From Pachyseris speciosa (lineage: Eukaryota; Cnidaria; Anthozoa; Scleractinia; Pachyseridae), in contig JAEMWC010000047.1 in NCBI GenBank assembly GCA_016490735.1, positions 1 to 64,000 of the forward strand: a stretch of DNA of 64,000 nt, read 5' to 3'. The notes beneath the pieces are model-generated. The model was not told the DNA's origin. It did no database searches and saw nothing but the letters and a program-made list of their open reading frames with translations. A program made the position numbers and the translations under genes. Below are positions 22,774 to 33,535 of this stretch, in pieces; the first letter of the stretch is position 1, and the number at the start of each line of letters is the position of its first letter.

Positions 22774-23308
22774 CTTCAACAGGGACAGGCATTTTTGATG
22801 AAGTCCGTCTTTACAGCGCTCACACTTGCCACAGCAGTTAACGACATGAAATGTCAGTCTGTCACCTTTTTTAAGCCCGGAATCAGCAGAGTGCTTGTGA
22901 TCAATAAGTTCTATGATACCTTCATGTCCAAGAATGCTATAGTGCAATTAAGATCATTACTTACATTTACATTCATATTTGAAACATTGGCATTAATATT
23001 TAATTTGGTACTTGCAGAGCACAATCAGCAATTTGGAATCAAACAAACCTGGGGACTGCTTCTTTTCTCCTTCCACTTATTGTGTGCAGATCCGATCCAC
23101 ATATCGTAGCCAATCGAAACTTCCCAAGAATTTCTCCAGACTTTAGTTCAGGAATGGAGACTACCTCCTGAACCAAACAAGGATCAACATGGCTACCAAC
23201 AAAGACCAGCCTGTGGGCAGTGTCGCTACCTCGAGACATGGCTTGTACCGTTGTTAAAGGCCGTACAAAACGCGCGACCGATGCACGCAAAACACGAAAC
23301 TTTTGCAT
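22774..23308 (-). CDS. Zinc-type alcohol dehydrogenase-like (MDR), N-terminal half
   Basis: Two coding exons on the minus strand: exon 1 at 23308-23049 and exon 2 at 22936-22774, joined by a GT-AG intron with matching phase (CCCAG/GTTTGT and CTATAG/CATTCTTGG). The product starts MQKFRVLRASVARFVRPLTT, a basic, acid-free leader that would suit mitochondrial import. It continues with the catalytic-zinc motif ATICGSDLHTISGRR, then PSILGHEGIIELIDH, GLKKGDRLTFHVV, and the structural-zinc cluster CCGKCERCKDGLHQKC. These are the GroES-like features of medium-chain dehydrogenases, closest in style to the uncharacterised HpnZ-like group. Exon 2 ends in a strong donor (AAG/GTGAGT), but I cannot find the Rossmann-fold exons to the left, where only repeats follow. 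The gene is therefore either truncated or its 3' exons are diverged or distant. It is divergently paired with the C15orf61-like gene. Confidence 0.85.
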
Positions 23309-23955
<647 letters not shown>

Positions 23956-24002
23956 GCACGAGAGACACTCAAGTAACTTTAATTGTCATTATCATCAACA
24001 AC

Positions 24003-24062
24003 ATTAATTTATCATCATCATCATCATCACATTGTCATCATTTATCATCATCATCATCATCA
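24003..24062. repeat. (TCA)n microsatellite
   Basis: Imperfect runs of ATC/TCA triplets immediately downstream of the C15orf61-like gene. Confidence 0.9.
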
Positions 24063-24869
24063 AAGTATAACTTGACTAGACAGTTGCCTTGAATACCCTT
24101 GCAGGGTAAGGAGTTATATCCAAGTTTACTATGACTACCTGAGGTATGTTTGACAACTTAACTGCAGAATACCTGGCCACTTATTTGCATGTCATTGAAT
24201 AAGAAATATAGCGTGTATTGTGTTTTGCCTTGTTCGTCATAGAACACCAACCAGGGAAAACAATATTGGCAGGGTATTCTGCAGTTACTCCACGTTTAAC
24301 CTTGTTCTAGAAGTCCCTTCTAAAAATATTTTCTGTCCGGACACCACCCAAGGAAGGGGAGGGGAGTGGATGAGCACTCATAGTTATGGTAGTTTTTCGG
24401 TTATAAGGTGTACACTTTTTTTTTAAAGATAATCACTATTTTGACTGAAAATTATTCTTAATTTTGTGGTTCGCCTTATAGGCAAATATTTTCCTGAAAC
24501 AATTTAGTATTTTCTGCTATGATTAAGCACTGACTTTCACAAATAGTGAGGGTTTTTTTTCAGATCTACTCTTTAGTTCCCAAGATGAGGGTAAAGACAA
24601 GTTCAAAAAACTGATAATGTGAGATAACAAAACATGAGTATTTTTAAAACAAAGCCATATCTGCACATTGGATACATGTTCTTAAAAGCACATGCTCTGT
24701 AATGTGCTAACATCACATCATTATACAAACCTTCATCTATCCATCCATTTTTGTGCGCTGACATCTGAAGCCAGTTAACTCAAGCATTCTCATCACTGGC
24801 AACTCAAACCAAATCGTGTGTGTTACAATTTACACTTTTGTATAATCAAGGTGAATCAGCTTTAATTTG

Positions 24870-24985
24870 GCTTATCAACGGAGTTGATAATGTAAATTGA
24901 CCACTGTGCAGGGATTACAAAAAGCTGACATTTCGAGAGTTAGCCCTTTGGCTTTGCTCTGATGAAGGGCTAGAAACCAACCCCC
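24870..24985. mobile_element. Penelope-like element remnant with hammerhead-like motif
   Basis: The stretch ATCAACGGAGTTGATAATG, GCTGACATTTCGAGAGTTAG and CTGATGAAGGGCTAGAAACC carries words (CTGATGA...GAAA; CGAAATGTCAGC on the other strand) like those found in the terminal repeats of Penelope-like retroelements with hammerhead ribozymes. It is short and degenerate and has no coding sequence. Assignment is by recollection of such motifs in coral sequence and is tentative. Confidence 0.4.
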
Positions 24986-26764
24986 TTGAATCAGCTTTAG
25001 TTTTATTCACCGCACAAGTAACAATTTCACTCAAATCGAATCAGGATTCAACTTTTTGCTTTGTTTACAAACATTTGGTTATTTAGTAGGTCACATGTAA
25101 ATAAACTCAATAAAATGTGTTTTCTCCACTTTTTCAGCTCTTTGTTTATGCACAGAATTTTCGCTTTTGTTTATTACGACTCCGTTGTTGCTCCACACGT
25201 ATTTCCTTCCAATGTTCCTTCAAGTGCTTTACGGAAATTTTCTGTTTACTTAGAAAAATTGACACAGTTCAGTTGCTGAGTGGTGGGTGTGTCTTATAAC
25301 TGAGTGCACCTTATAACTGACAAACTATGGAATTAGTCTCTCAGGGAAGTTGAAGGACTTTTGGGGGTTTGTAGACTTATGGTGAATAATCTCAACTAAG
25401 CATTGAACATAGACATGTGGCAAGTTGAAAGGTGCAGATGATAATATAACTGGAGGCAACTTTAGGATCTACCACTTTGTCCCCCTCCCTCCAGATCTTT
25501 CTGAAAGATAAGGAACAAAGTGATTAAAAAATTAGGTTCTTTACCAATTTGAATTTGATATACCAGTAAGTCTTACTTGTTAAGGGAGGATTGTGATTGA
25601 CTGTGAGTGCTGTGTGGTTAAAAAAACAGCAGGATTGAGAAGGACTTCCGTTACATCCTTGAGGTTACACTTCCAAGGATAAGTTTCCTGACCAGTGACT
25701 GAGTTGACAGTCAAGTTCTATTCAATATTGCTATTGCTGACAGTGCTTTTCAGGGAGATGCCAACCTCTGTAAACTCAGAAGAAAAAATGAATTTAATGT
25801 GGTTTTTCTGCATGGTCCTTTAGATGTAGGAGCTGTGAAACAGGCTGTTTTGTTGGCCAAACTGTTTTGGAGTGGAGGGAGACATTCTAGAGGGATAATT
25901 AAATACATAAAGACCTTACTTCATTTCACACGTAGGGCAGATCATCACACTAGCGAAATAATTAGCCACTCACCCCATTTGTATATAAGAAGGTATGTTC
26001 TTAGTTGAATAAAGTTCTGTCTGACGAGCGCTTAGGCGCGAAACTCAGACTCACAGAGAATCGATGCGTCCTCTTTAATCCTTCAACTTATGTATACTTA
26101 GTTCTGCTACCACAGCATTGAGCACTTTATGCCAAGGTAGACTCTACCTCCACGTTTAAAGACCTTACTGATCTATTTAGAATGGGTGTGATTGTACCGG
26201 TAATTTTAGACTCCTGTATAGAAGTGAAGGAGGTATTTTGTTATAACTGTACTTATCCAGGGCACAAACTATTGTACTATATTACCCCCATCAGTTGCGT
26301 AGAGGAATAAGTAACAGCTCCAGTTATTATCATCTTGGTAATTCATAACTTGAAAATCCTTTATGATTAGCCGCCCTGTGCTAGAATAGCCATTTTAATA
26401 TTTGAGGATTGTTTAATCTGAGAGATTCTTTAGAAGGACTAGGAATTTTCTTGTTCTTAGTCAGCAGAACTTCCAAGTTTGATAAAAGTTTTGCATTTGG
26501 AATTTGAGATTTTATAGTCAAAATTTGAATGTGTACAGACTGGGAGATTCCAATGTTGAATGTTTTAGTTATGAACAGCACTTGGAGGGAATGTTGAGTT
26601 TCAGACTGAGCTGGATTTCTCAATAAAATCAACTTGCACCATTAGACTAACAGATATAAAAGTCTAACCCTCACAATCGTTGGGCTAATATTCAGGGATG
26701 AGGATTTTAGCTTCAATCTGCATGTGATTTTAGTGGTTACTGGCAAACTTCAATGTCATTAATT

Positions 26765-27041
26765 TATGCACATGTAATCGGGTCGACCCCCAGGCCAACC
26801 AGGGAGATATGTGGGGGAATACAAAGAGATGGATGGGATTCTTTGCCCAAGGATAGGGGAAAATCTCGACATTGTTTTACGATCAAAGATTAGGGGGTTG
26901 CCGATTCACGAGTTAGTAAAGAATGTCAGGGGGATTTTCTGTCATGTAACATTCCCCACCCCAGGGAAATTCCTAAAGTTTTCTTGACTGATTTTACAAT
27001 CCCCCTGGTTAGCCCGGGGTCGACCCCATGGGAAAGCCAAT
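26765..27041. mobile_element. Short TIR element, GGTCGACCCC family (copy 1, decayed)
   Basis: It begins ATGCACATGTAATCG-GGTCGACCCC and ends CGGGGTCGACCCCATGGG. Internal words (GATATGTGGGGGAATACAA, GGATGGGATTCTTTGCCC, GACATTGTTTTACGATCAAA) occur inverted in the better-preserved copy at 28934-29264. Confidence 0.75.
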
Positions 27042-27452
27042 AGCGACCTTCAGATCGGACTATGAGTACGTGATCGAGTACGAGTACGACTTTTCAGTTA
27101 AACTAGTCGCAAGCTTAGATTATAATGTAAGACACCAACTCTCGCTCCTAGAGCCTCATTCTATTCTGTTCAACAATACTGAGGAGCGAGGCCTCTGAGA
27201 ACGCAACTGGTTTGAAATTTGAAAGTCGTGTTCGTACTCAATCTCGTACTCGCAGTCTGATCTGAAGCGCTAATGACATGTGTATGGGGAGTGCTTATGC
27301 TTGAACTTTGCTTCTGCCCATCCCAAGGTGCACGAATACAGTTGGTACGAGGTGAAATCTTCAACGCTATTTTCCTGACAAAGCATCACGGTAAATCCTG
27401 ACAAATTTAGCGTCACTATTCTCTTTTCCCTTTCAACTCAACTGTTGGTTTA

Positions 27453-27497
27453 CGCGCGCGAACTCCCTTCGCGTTCCTAGCGCGGAGTTCGCGCGCG
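27453..27497. promoter_or_regulatory. GC-rich inverted repeat upstream of C2-TIG-FIP gene
   Basis: Perfect 14-bp arms CGCGCGCGAACTCC (27453-27466) and GGAGTTCGCGCGCG (27484-27497) around a 17-bp spacer, ending 86 bp before the start codon at 27583. It is the only CpG-dense spot nearby, so it probably lies in the core promoter or 5' UTR. A functional role is not shown. Confidence 0.45.
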
Positions 27498-27582
27498 ACT
27501 TTTAACATGCGTGGCTACATAGCCGATTGTGACGTAACCGACTGCTTCCCGCGAAAATTGGAAAAAGACAAAAGTTGATGTT

Positions 27583-30500
27583 ATGGATCCAGAAGAAATT
27601 AAAGTTGTCGGTAAGGATGAAATCTAGCCTCTTTACTATGTCTTAAGTCAGCTAGACAATTAACAATACCTTTCTCTTTTCTTATAGTCTACGCGGCGCG
27701 AAATTTACAGCCGAAAAAAGGCGATGGTAGGTGGTGAGTTTAAAAGTGGTCGCTTTTTACGTACAAGATGTCGACACATTTTGGTTCATTTATATTTTCA
27801 GGCATATGTAATGCTTCCGTTATTTTTGGCGTTGGCAAGGAGAAATATCGAACTGAGTTTGTACCCGACAATGATCCGACTTGGAATGAAGAAACAACCA
27901 TGTAAGCCAAACACTTGGATTTAAACTTAAAAATAAAACCGCTCCAGGAAGCCATATCTTTAATACGAGGCACATAAAGTTGTATATTACATAACTGGTC
28001 GAGAATATGATCCCCGAATCATGTTAGACATTATATTTTGTGAATCCGTCGAAAACACAACTCACCATCGTTACGTCAATCTAAGCTTATATCCTCTTTA
28101 TCAGTGTAAATAAAGAGGACGTTGAAAAAGATTGGAAATGCAAATTTTGTTCCTTTCAATATTTTTTTATCAAATCAGAAAGACAAGTTTGAAGCAAAAA
28201 AAATCGACTTCACTTACAAGCTATAAAAGAGTAATTTTATGGTATTTAAGGATTAATTGCAACCATTCCTGTGGAGTAAACTGAGTAAACTCGGATAAGA
28301 TTTTGTGCAGAATAAACTATCGAGTTAAACCATGAATTATTTACTTAAACGCGAACATTTGCCATCTCGTTAAAAATAGAATCAATCAACCGTAATAGCA
28401 CTTGCAACAAGTTCAGTTTTCGTTTTCTTTTTTGTTTTGGTATAATGTATTTACCAGAATTTTTTCGTATTTGAAAGGAAGTTCACTTTAATTTTGACCA
28501 GCCGATTGCTGTGTAATGTCTGTTATTGGTGTAACCTGCGATCAGCCGGTTATTGTTGAGGATAAGATTTGCTTGGCGCAATTCAATTTTTCATTTGTTT
28601 AGCGTTGAAAGAAAATTCGCATTTCCGAGATTCAGAATCGACGCTTGTTGATAAGCTCAATTTTTACTCCTGTTTTTAAATATACAAGTATATTCTTAAA
28701 TTAAACACAGGTTATTTTTCAGCAGGATATTTAAGATTTCAATCATACGAAAATGTAAAGGGAAATCCTTATTTCCGAGTTTTAGAATTCAAACACTGTT
28801 GATAATTTCTGTCCGTTTTTCGCGGGATTATTTAGCGTTTCAGTTATGCGGCAGTAAACCGTACGTTCAGCTGGCAAGCTATCGAGATGGTCATTATGTA
28901 AACGAGCCCAAATCAGGCCCAGCCAGGGGTTTTATGCACATGTCATCGGCTTCCCCGAGGGGTCGACCCCCGGGCTGACCAGGGGAATTGCAAAATCAGT
29001 CAAGCAAACTGAGGAATTTCCCCGGGGCGTCGGGGAATATCTTAAGACAAAGTCCCCTGGGTGAGGTGTCTCTCAGCTGAAAATCCCCAAAAGATCCTTT
29101 TCAAACTTGTGAATTCCCCACCCCCTAATCTTTGATTGTAAAACAATGTCAAGATTTTCCCCTACCCTCGGGCAAAGAATCCCATCCATCTCCTTGTATT
29201 CCCCCACATATCTCCCTGGCAGGCCCGGGGGTCGACCCCACGGGGAAGCCGATGACATGTGCATTATAGTCATATATGACCACCCAATATAATAGAAAAA
29301 AATATCATAAGACAGCTACGGCGTTCCATATTTGGGTACTAGTATGTGTTATCTAGAGCCGTTTTAATTCAGGTATACATATGATATTTTTATGATACAA
29401 TTTGGGTATTAAGTATATAGTTTCTTCTGAATTTTAGGTATTTGGTATACAGATGTGAATTAAATGCTTTAAGATAATTTTAGGTATTACGTATTACATG
29501 TTTTACAATTTTAAGATATATTGGTATAATATAATTTCCCTAGTCCCTTAGCACTTCATTAAACCAAGGTTCCACTGTGTATAGCCCCCTCCCCCTGGAA
29601 CAGATATGCAGTAGAAAATGCCACTTCTTGTATGGGGGGGGGGGGGGGGGTACTTCCAGAAAAAAAATGGATGGGGGTGTGTGGCCCACTTCCTGAAACC
29701 CTTAACCCTATTTCAGACCAAAATCTGCAATTTTTCCTACCCTATTTCAGACCTGACAAAAAATTCGATACCCTATTTCAGACCTATTTCACATACATGG
29801 TTAGCGTAAACATAATTTGAGGAGGGCTTTTGTTGATGGTCTTATTACCTGATGATGGCACAAACCATACCCTTTTTCAGATGGAAATGGTCAAAATCGA
29901 TACCCTATTTCAGACCACAGGGGCTAAAAAACCATACCCTTTAGGGCTGTAAATACCTATATAGCCCATAGAACACCGTGTATAAATAAAGTGATTTGAT
30001 TTGATTTGATTTATAAGGGAGTACCCCCCCCCCCCCCCCAACCCCGGCTCTTGTAATGCAATGTAATGTATGGTAATCTATTGTCACAAATATACATTTC
30101 CAGGCTTCTTTCCACACTTAACTTGCAGCTTTTTCTGGTTCTAATAGCTCTAATATACAAATATTTCTTACACTGCAGGTCTCTAAATTACAAAGAAAAG
30201 AACTTTTACTGTTGTTGTAAAAAGAAAAATTCTGCCAATATGATTGTGGCAATGGAGAATCCCATTCAACTGACATGTGATGCAATTTCTTTTCCTTCCT
30301 TTTGCAGCAAAGTAACCAAGCCAGCCCCTCTGCTCTTCACAGTGACTGATAGGGATGATTCACTAGGCACAGTGAGTCTACCACTTGCCCAGATCCCCTC
30401 AGTAGCTCATCGTCGACGATGGATGCCACTAACAACAAAAAACTCACAAGCTATGGGAGATCTGTGCATCGACTGTTGGGTGCTTTCATTCAAGAAACCA

Positions 30501-32934
30501 GGTGAAGGTGTCAAATGGAACAGTCTATTACCTTTCAGTCTGAGGACCGGTGGAAAAGAACGTTCAAAAAGAAGAACCTCAGTCGAGGCTGCTTCTATTT
30601 CTATAAAAGGATCAAGATCTATAGAAAATCTGTACTCATCTCCCGAGTTAAATCCTAACTTTTCTAGTGATGGACCATTAAAATCTGTACCTTCGAGTCC
30701 AAAATTATCTCGACTAGCTTCTCCGTCTTCCAGTGCCACTACCCTACAAACTTTCCCCCTTTTTAAACCCCGCCTTGCTCCCACCCTTGGACAGGTTCTC
30801 TCTTCAAGTAATGCACCTGAGATAACTGGACTTTCTCCCAAATGTGGAGCGGCATCTGGGGGACCAAGATCACAATACGAGGATGTAACCTTGGCAAATC
30901 AAAGGAGGACATAATTTCAATAAGTATCTGTGGCTGTGACCTAGTACCTACTCTTGAATATCACAGTCCTGCAAAACTAGTGGTCATGACAAAGCCATGG
31001 GCTGGATCTGGGCCTGTTGTATTAGAGACAAAGTCTGGTGGGCGAGGGACATCCACTCTTACTTTCACCTTTCAAGATAAACCAGGAGGTAAGGCAAATG
31101 TCCCTTTTTCTATAATTATTATGGCAGTCTGTGGTGCTAGTAATTTCTGCTATGCATCAGTCAGTTACAAATTCAACATTCCCTTTCTGGTAAACCCCCT
31201 TGCATTTTGAACTTAAAAAATTAGATGGTTCAATTCTACCCTTCCTCCCTCCCCCCACCTGGCCAAAGAGGCTGTGGAATGCCCCACCCACCCACTCCCC
31301 AAGGAGAATTTTTTTATTGTTCATTCAATGATTTTGTGGACAGAGACACATCAATAATCCCTTCTAAAACTTTCCATTTGCCCCTTTCACATGAAAACTC
31401 CTAAATTCCAACAAATCAAGAAAAGCACTCCACCCCTTTGGCTTACTGGCAGAGAGTAACACTTGTACGCAGCACATGACACCTGGGTTATGCTTGGAGA
31501 TGGGATATGGCAGACACTTCAATTGATCAGCAAATCACTTTATAAAACAATAGAAGGTGTACATGTGAATATTGTTGGTACACAGTGACAGTTGTGGAGT
31601 GCTTTTACAGTTTTTGCCAGTGTCTGGCAAACAAAAGATGCTGCTTTGCATGCATTTAACATCTTTTGATGAGAACAATCAACAATTTAATGAAATTATG
31701 TAGTCCTTCAGGAAACAGTTCTTACAAACTGAATGGAGTTTACTGACTGCAAACTCAAGCAAGTTATACTGTTGCACGCTGTTAAATGTTGTAGTAGATT
31801 TAATTTCTTTTAATTTCTTTTCTGTAAAATATTAACATGTAATTTGTTTGAAAGTTAATTATTAAAAAAGGACAACTTGCAAGGATATGTACATGTAGGC
31901 ATTTTTCTTTCCTGAAATTGAACTCATCATATTCTTTATAATTTTTGTTAGATGCAATTTTATCAGTCTTTGATAGAAAAGGCAAAGTTTCACGAGCTGA
32001 CCTGCTGTCGGAAATAACAAAGCTCAAAGAGGAAATTGTTGGTAAGTATTTCACATAATAAATAAATAATAATTATTATAATTTATCATTTGTTTGGCAC
32101 AAAATAAATTAGCATTTGGATATGATCAAATGCACCCTACAACACTGGCTGGGGGACTTTTTACCAGACTGCTTGTAGCACAGTTTACAATTAATGAAGA
32201 AACTAGTTGAGTTATGAGAGCCCCCATAATGTGAATATCAAATTAAGACAGACATGAGGGGTGGTCACTGCCAGAGATTTATTACAGTACATCCCTAGTG
32301 GTTCTTTTATGCCCCACAGAGTCAGATTAAGTGATAGTATTATGAGATGAGGCCTACGGTTTATCATCCTTATCCAAGAAGACCAGAAAGTCTAACCGTT
32401 TGTTAATGTCATTAAAAAGGCGGCACTTTCTCCTCAATTATTTTAAAGACCCTGAGTGTTGGTCCAGCCGGGGTTTGAACCCACAACCTCCCATACAGTA
32501 GTCCGGTGCTCTACCAACTGAGCTAGCTAACTGGTCATGGGTTTATGCAGGTTCACACCTTAGTAAATATTACTCATTATAAAAAATCTTGAAATTTAGT
32601 GCATAGTGAACCCTTATGTTTTTCACCATAAATGCTGGAACACTCTCATGGAGTGATCCTCATAGTTTTATATATGTCACTCAGTCTTTGAGGGCTGGCC
32701 AGGCAGATCAAACTTAATGCATTAATAATGTGTTCTCTTTAAAGCACATAACATATCATGTTTAATAACCTGTTTCAGGCTCTTAGAAGTGCCTTATTAG
32801 TAGTATTTTTTATTTTTATTGTTTCAGATCTTACTGGAGAGAATCGGTCCTTAAAGGACTACATAGATCGATTAATGATTGTTCTAATGGAAAGATTTCC
32901 AGAGGTACTAGAAAATTTAGGTTCCTCTGCATAA
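27583..32934 (+). CDS. C2 / Sec5-type TIG / Rab11-FIP RBD protein
   Basis: Six exons: 27583-27610, 27688-27726, 27802-27901, 30308-31088, 31952-32041, 32828-32934, all with GT-AG introns and matching phases. The product is 381 residues if one base is restored in the G-run at 30858-30862. Residues about 5-116 form a C2 domain (IKVVVYAARNLQPKKGDG, FVPDNDPTWNEET, LLFTVTDRDDSLGTVSLPL). Residues 117-224 are a Ser/Pro/Arg-rich linker. Residues 226-312 are an IPT/TIG domain (EITGLSPKCGAASG, then TKITIRGCNLGKSKED, ISICG, ETKSGGRGTSTLTF) that is strikingly like exocyst subunit Sec5/EXOC2. Residues 326-377 form a coiled coil ending YIDRLMIVLMERFPEVLENL, the Rab11-binding signature of FIP proteins (family form YIDNLLVRIMEETPxIL). 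Predicted role: an adaptor tying membranes, a Ral- or exocyst-like interaction and Rab11 recycling vesicles. The roles are inferred from domains. Confidence 0.88.
28934..29264. mobile_element. Short TIR element, GGTCGACCCC family (copy 2)
   Basis: It starts ATGCACATGTCATCGGC-TTCCCCGAGGGGTCGACCCC and ends with the inverse GGGGTCGACCCCACGGGG-AAGCCGATGACATGTGCAT, giving TIRs of about 35 bp. It lies in intron 3 of the C2-TIG-FIP gene. It is non-coding and homologous, inverted, to the element at 26765-27041. Confidence 0.85.
29575..30041. mobile_element. G/C-tract-capped element with CCCTATTTCAGACC repeats
   Basis: It contains a G-tract (29634-29650) next to TACTTCCAGAAAAAA, then at least four copies of (A)CCCTATTTCAGACC, and closes with GGGAGTA-C-tract (30009-30040). 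A (TTTGAT)n stretch lies at about 29993-30012. It is the same family as the fragments at 43130-43190 and 49795-49945, where the repeat reads GGTCTGAAATAGGGTA. Intronic in the C2-TIG-FIP gene, about 270 bp before exon 4. Confidence 0.7.
32225..32545 (-). mobile_element. tRNA-derived SINE
   Basis: On the minus strand the head reads TAGCTAGCTCAGTTGGTAGA-GCACCGG (A box) and GGTTGTGGGTTCAAACCCC (B box), the two internal Pol III promoter boxes of a tRNA gene. The anticodon arm does not fold canonically. A non-tRNA body follows with AGACTTTCTGGTCTTCTTGG and ACCGTAGGCCTCATCTC. It lies in intron 5 of the C2-TIG-FIP gene, in antisense orientation. Confidence 0.75.
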
Positions 32935-33014
32935 TTGAATACTGACTCACTTATCTTGAAAAAACTAGAGATTTTAAAATTACTAATGGTCAGCTAAAAA
33001 TTATTTAATGTCCA

Positions 33015-33020
33015 AATAAA
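33015..33020 (+). promoter_or_regulatory. Candidate polyadenylation signal
   Basis: AATAAA 80 bp after the stop codon of the C2-TIG-FIP gene. A second AATAAA-containing word lies near 33173. The interval to the GH27 gene is tail to tail and only about 600 bp. Confidence 0.5.
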
Positions 33021-33535
33021 GAGTCATATGAAAAAAATTTTTTTATAAAAACACGTCTCAGACTTATTACCAATTTTAGAATGCTGCACTAGACTAATTT
33101 AATTTATTGTTACAAGAATGTACCTGTTAAATAACTTCCTAAAATAAGAGGCTTCTGTGAACTCTTACTAACAATAAAATTTGCAAACCTTATGGTCGTT
33201 GCATTTGTACATCTGTAGAATATGTGCCATTACTTTCCATGGACTGTACCAGGTACAAAATTAAATGTTGTAGTAAATTTGAAGAGATGTGCTTACCATC
33301 TCAGTACTATGGTAAAGTAGAATCAGTTCTTGTGATTTTGTAAGGGGGTCGTTCTTGATAATAAAAAGTGCTCTGAGTTAGCTCCCAGAATTTCGACGGT
33401 ACTTTGTCAACATCAAATACATTTTACAGTGTAATTCAATTTTTATATTCCATGCAGTTCCTTAGAATGGGAATACATTGATCACCAGCAGCAACTACAG
33501 TATTAAATTTTTTTAAGCTTGTGTATGCCAGATTG

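Larger units (their letters stand above)
23956..27582. other. Intergenic region without recognised genes
   Basis: About 3.6 kb. It contains an ATC/TCA microsatellite (24003-24062), a probable Penelope-element remnant (24870-24985) and a short TIR element (26765-27041). Near 25985-26015 there is a TATATAAG / GAATAAAG pair that resembles an LTR core, but no matching LTR was found. Remaining open frames are short and unrecognised. Confidence 0.5.

Noticed and set aside
22747..23109. 120-residue plus-strand frame overlapping the dehydrogenase
   Set aside because: It is antisense to the two MDR exons, which have zinc-ligand motifs and matching splice sites; the plus frame matches nothing.
25980..26110. 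Solo LTR (TATATAAG, GAATAAAG spacing)
   Set aside because: No TG...CA ends, no target duplication and no second LTR or internal retroviral-like coding sequence could be found.
30407..30841. 144-residue minus-strand frame
   Set aside because: Antisense to exon 4 of the C2-TIG-FIP gene, whose domain content and splice phases are convincing.
32470..32535. Functional tRNA gene on the minus strand
   Set aside because: A and B boxes are clear but the anticodon arm does not fold properly and the sequence continues into a SINE body.
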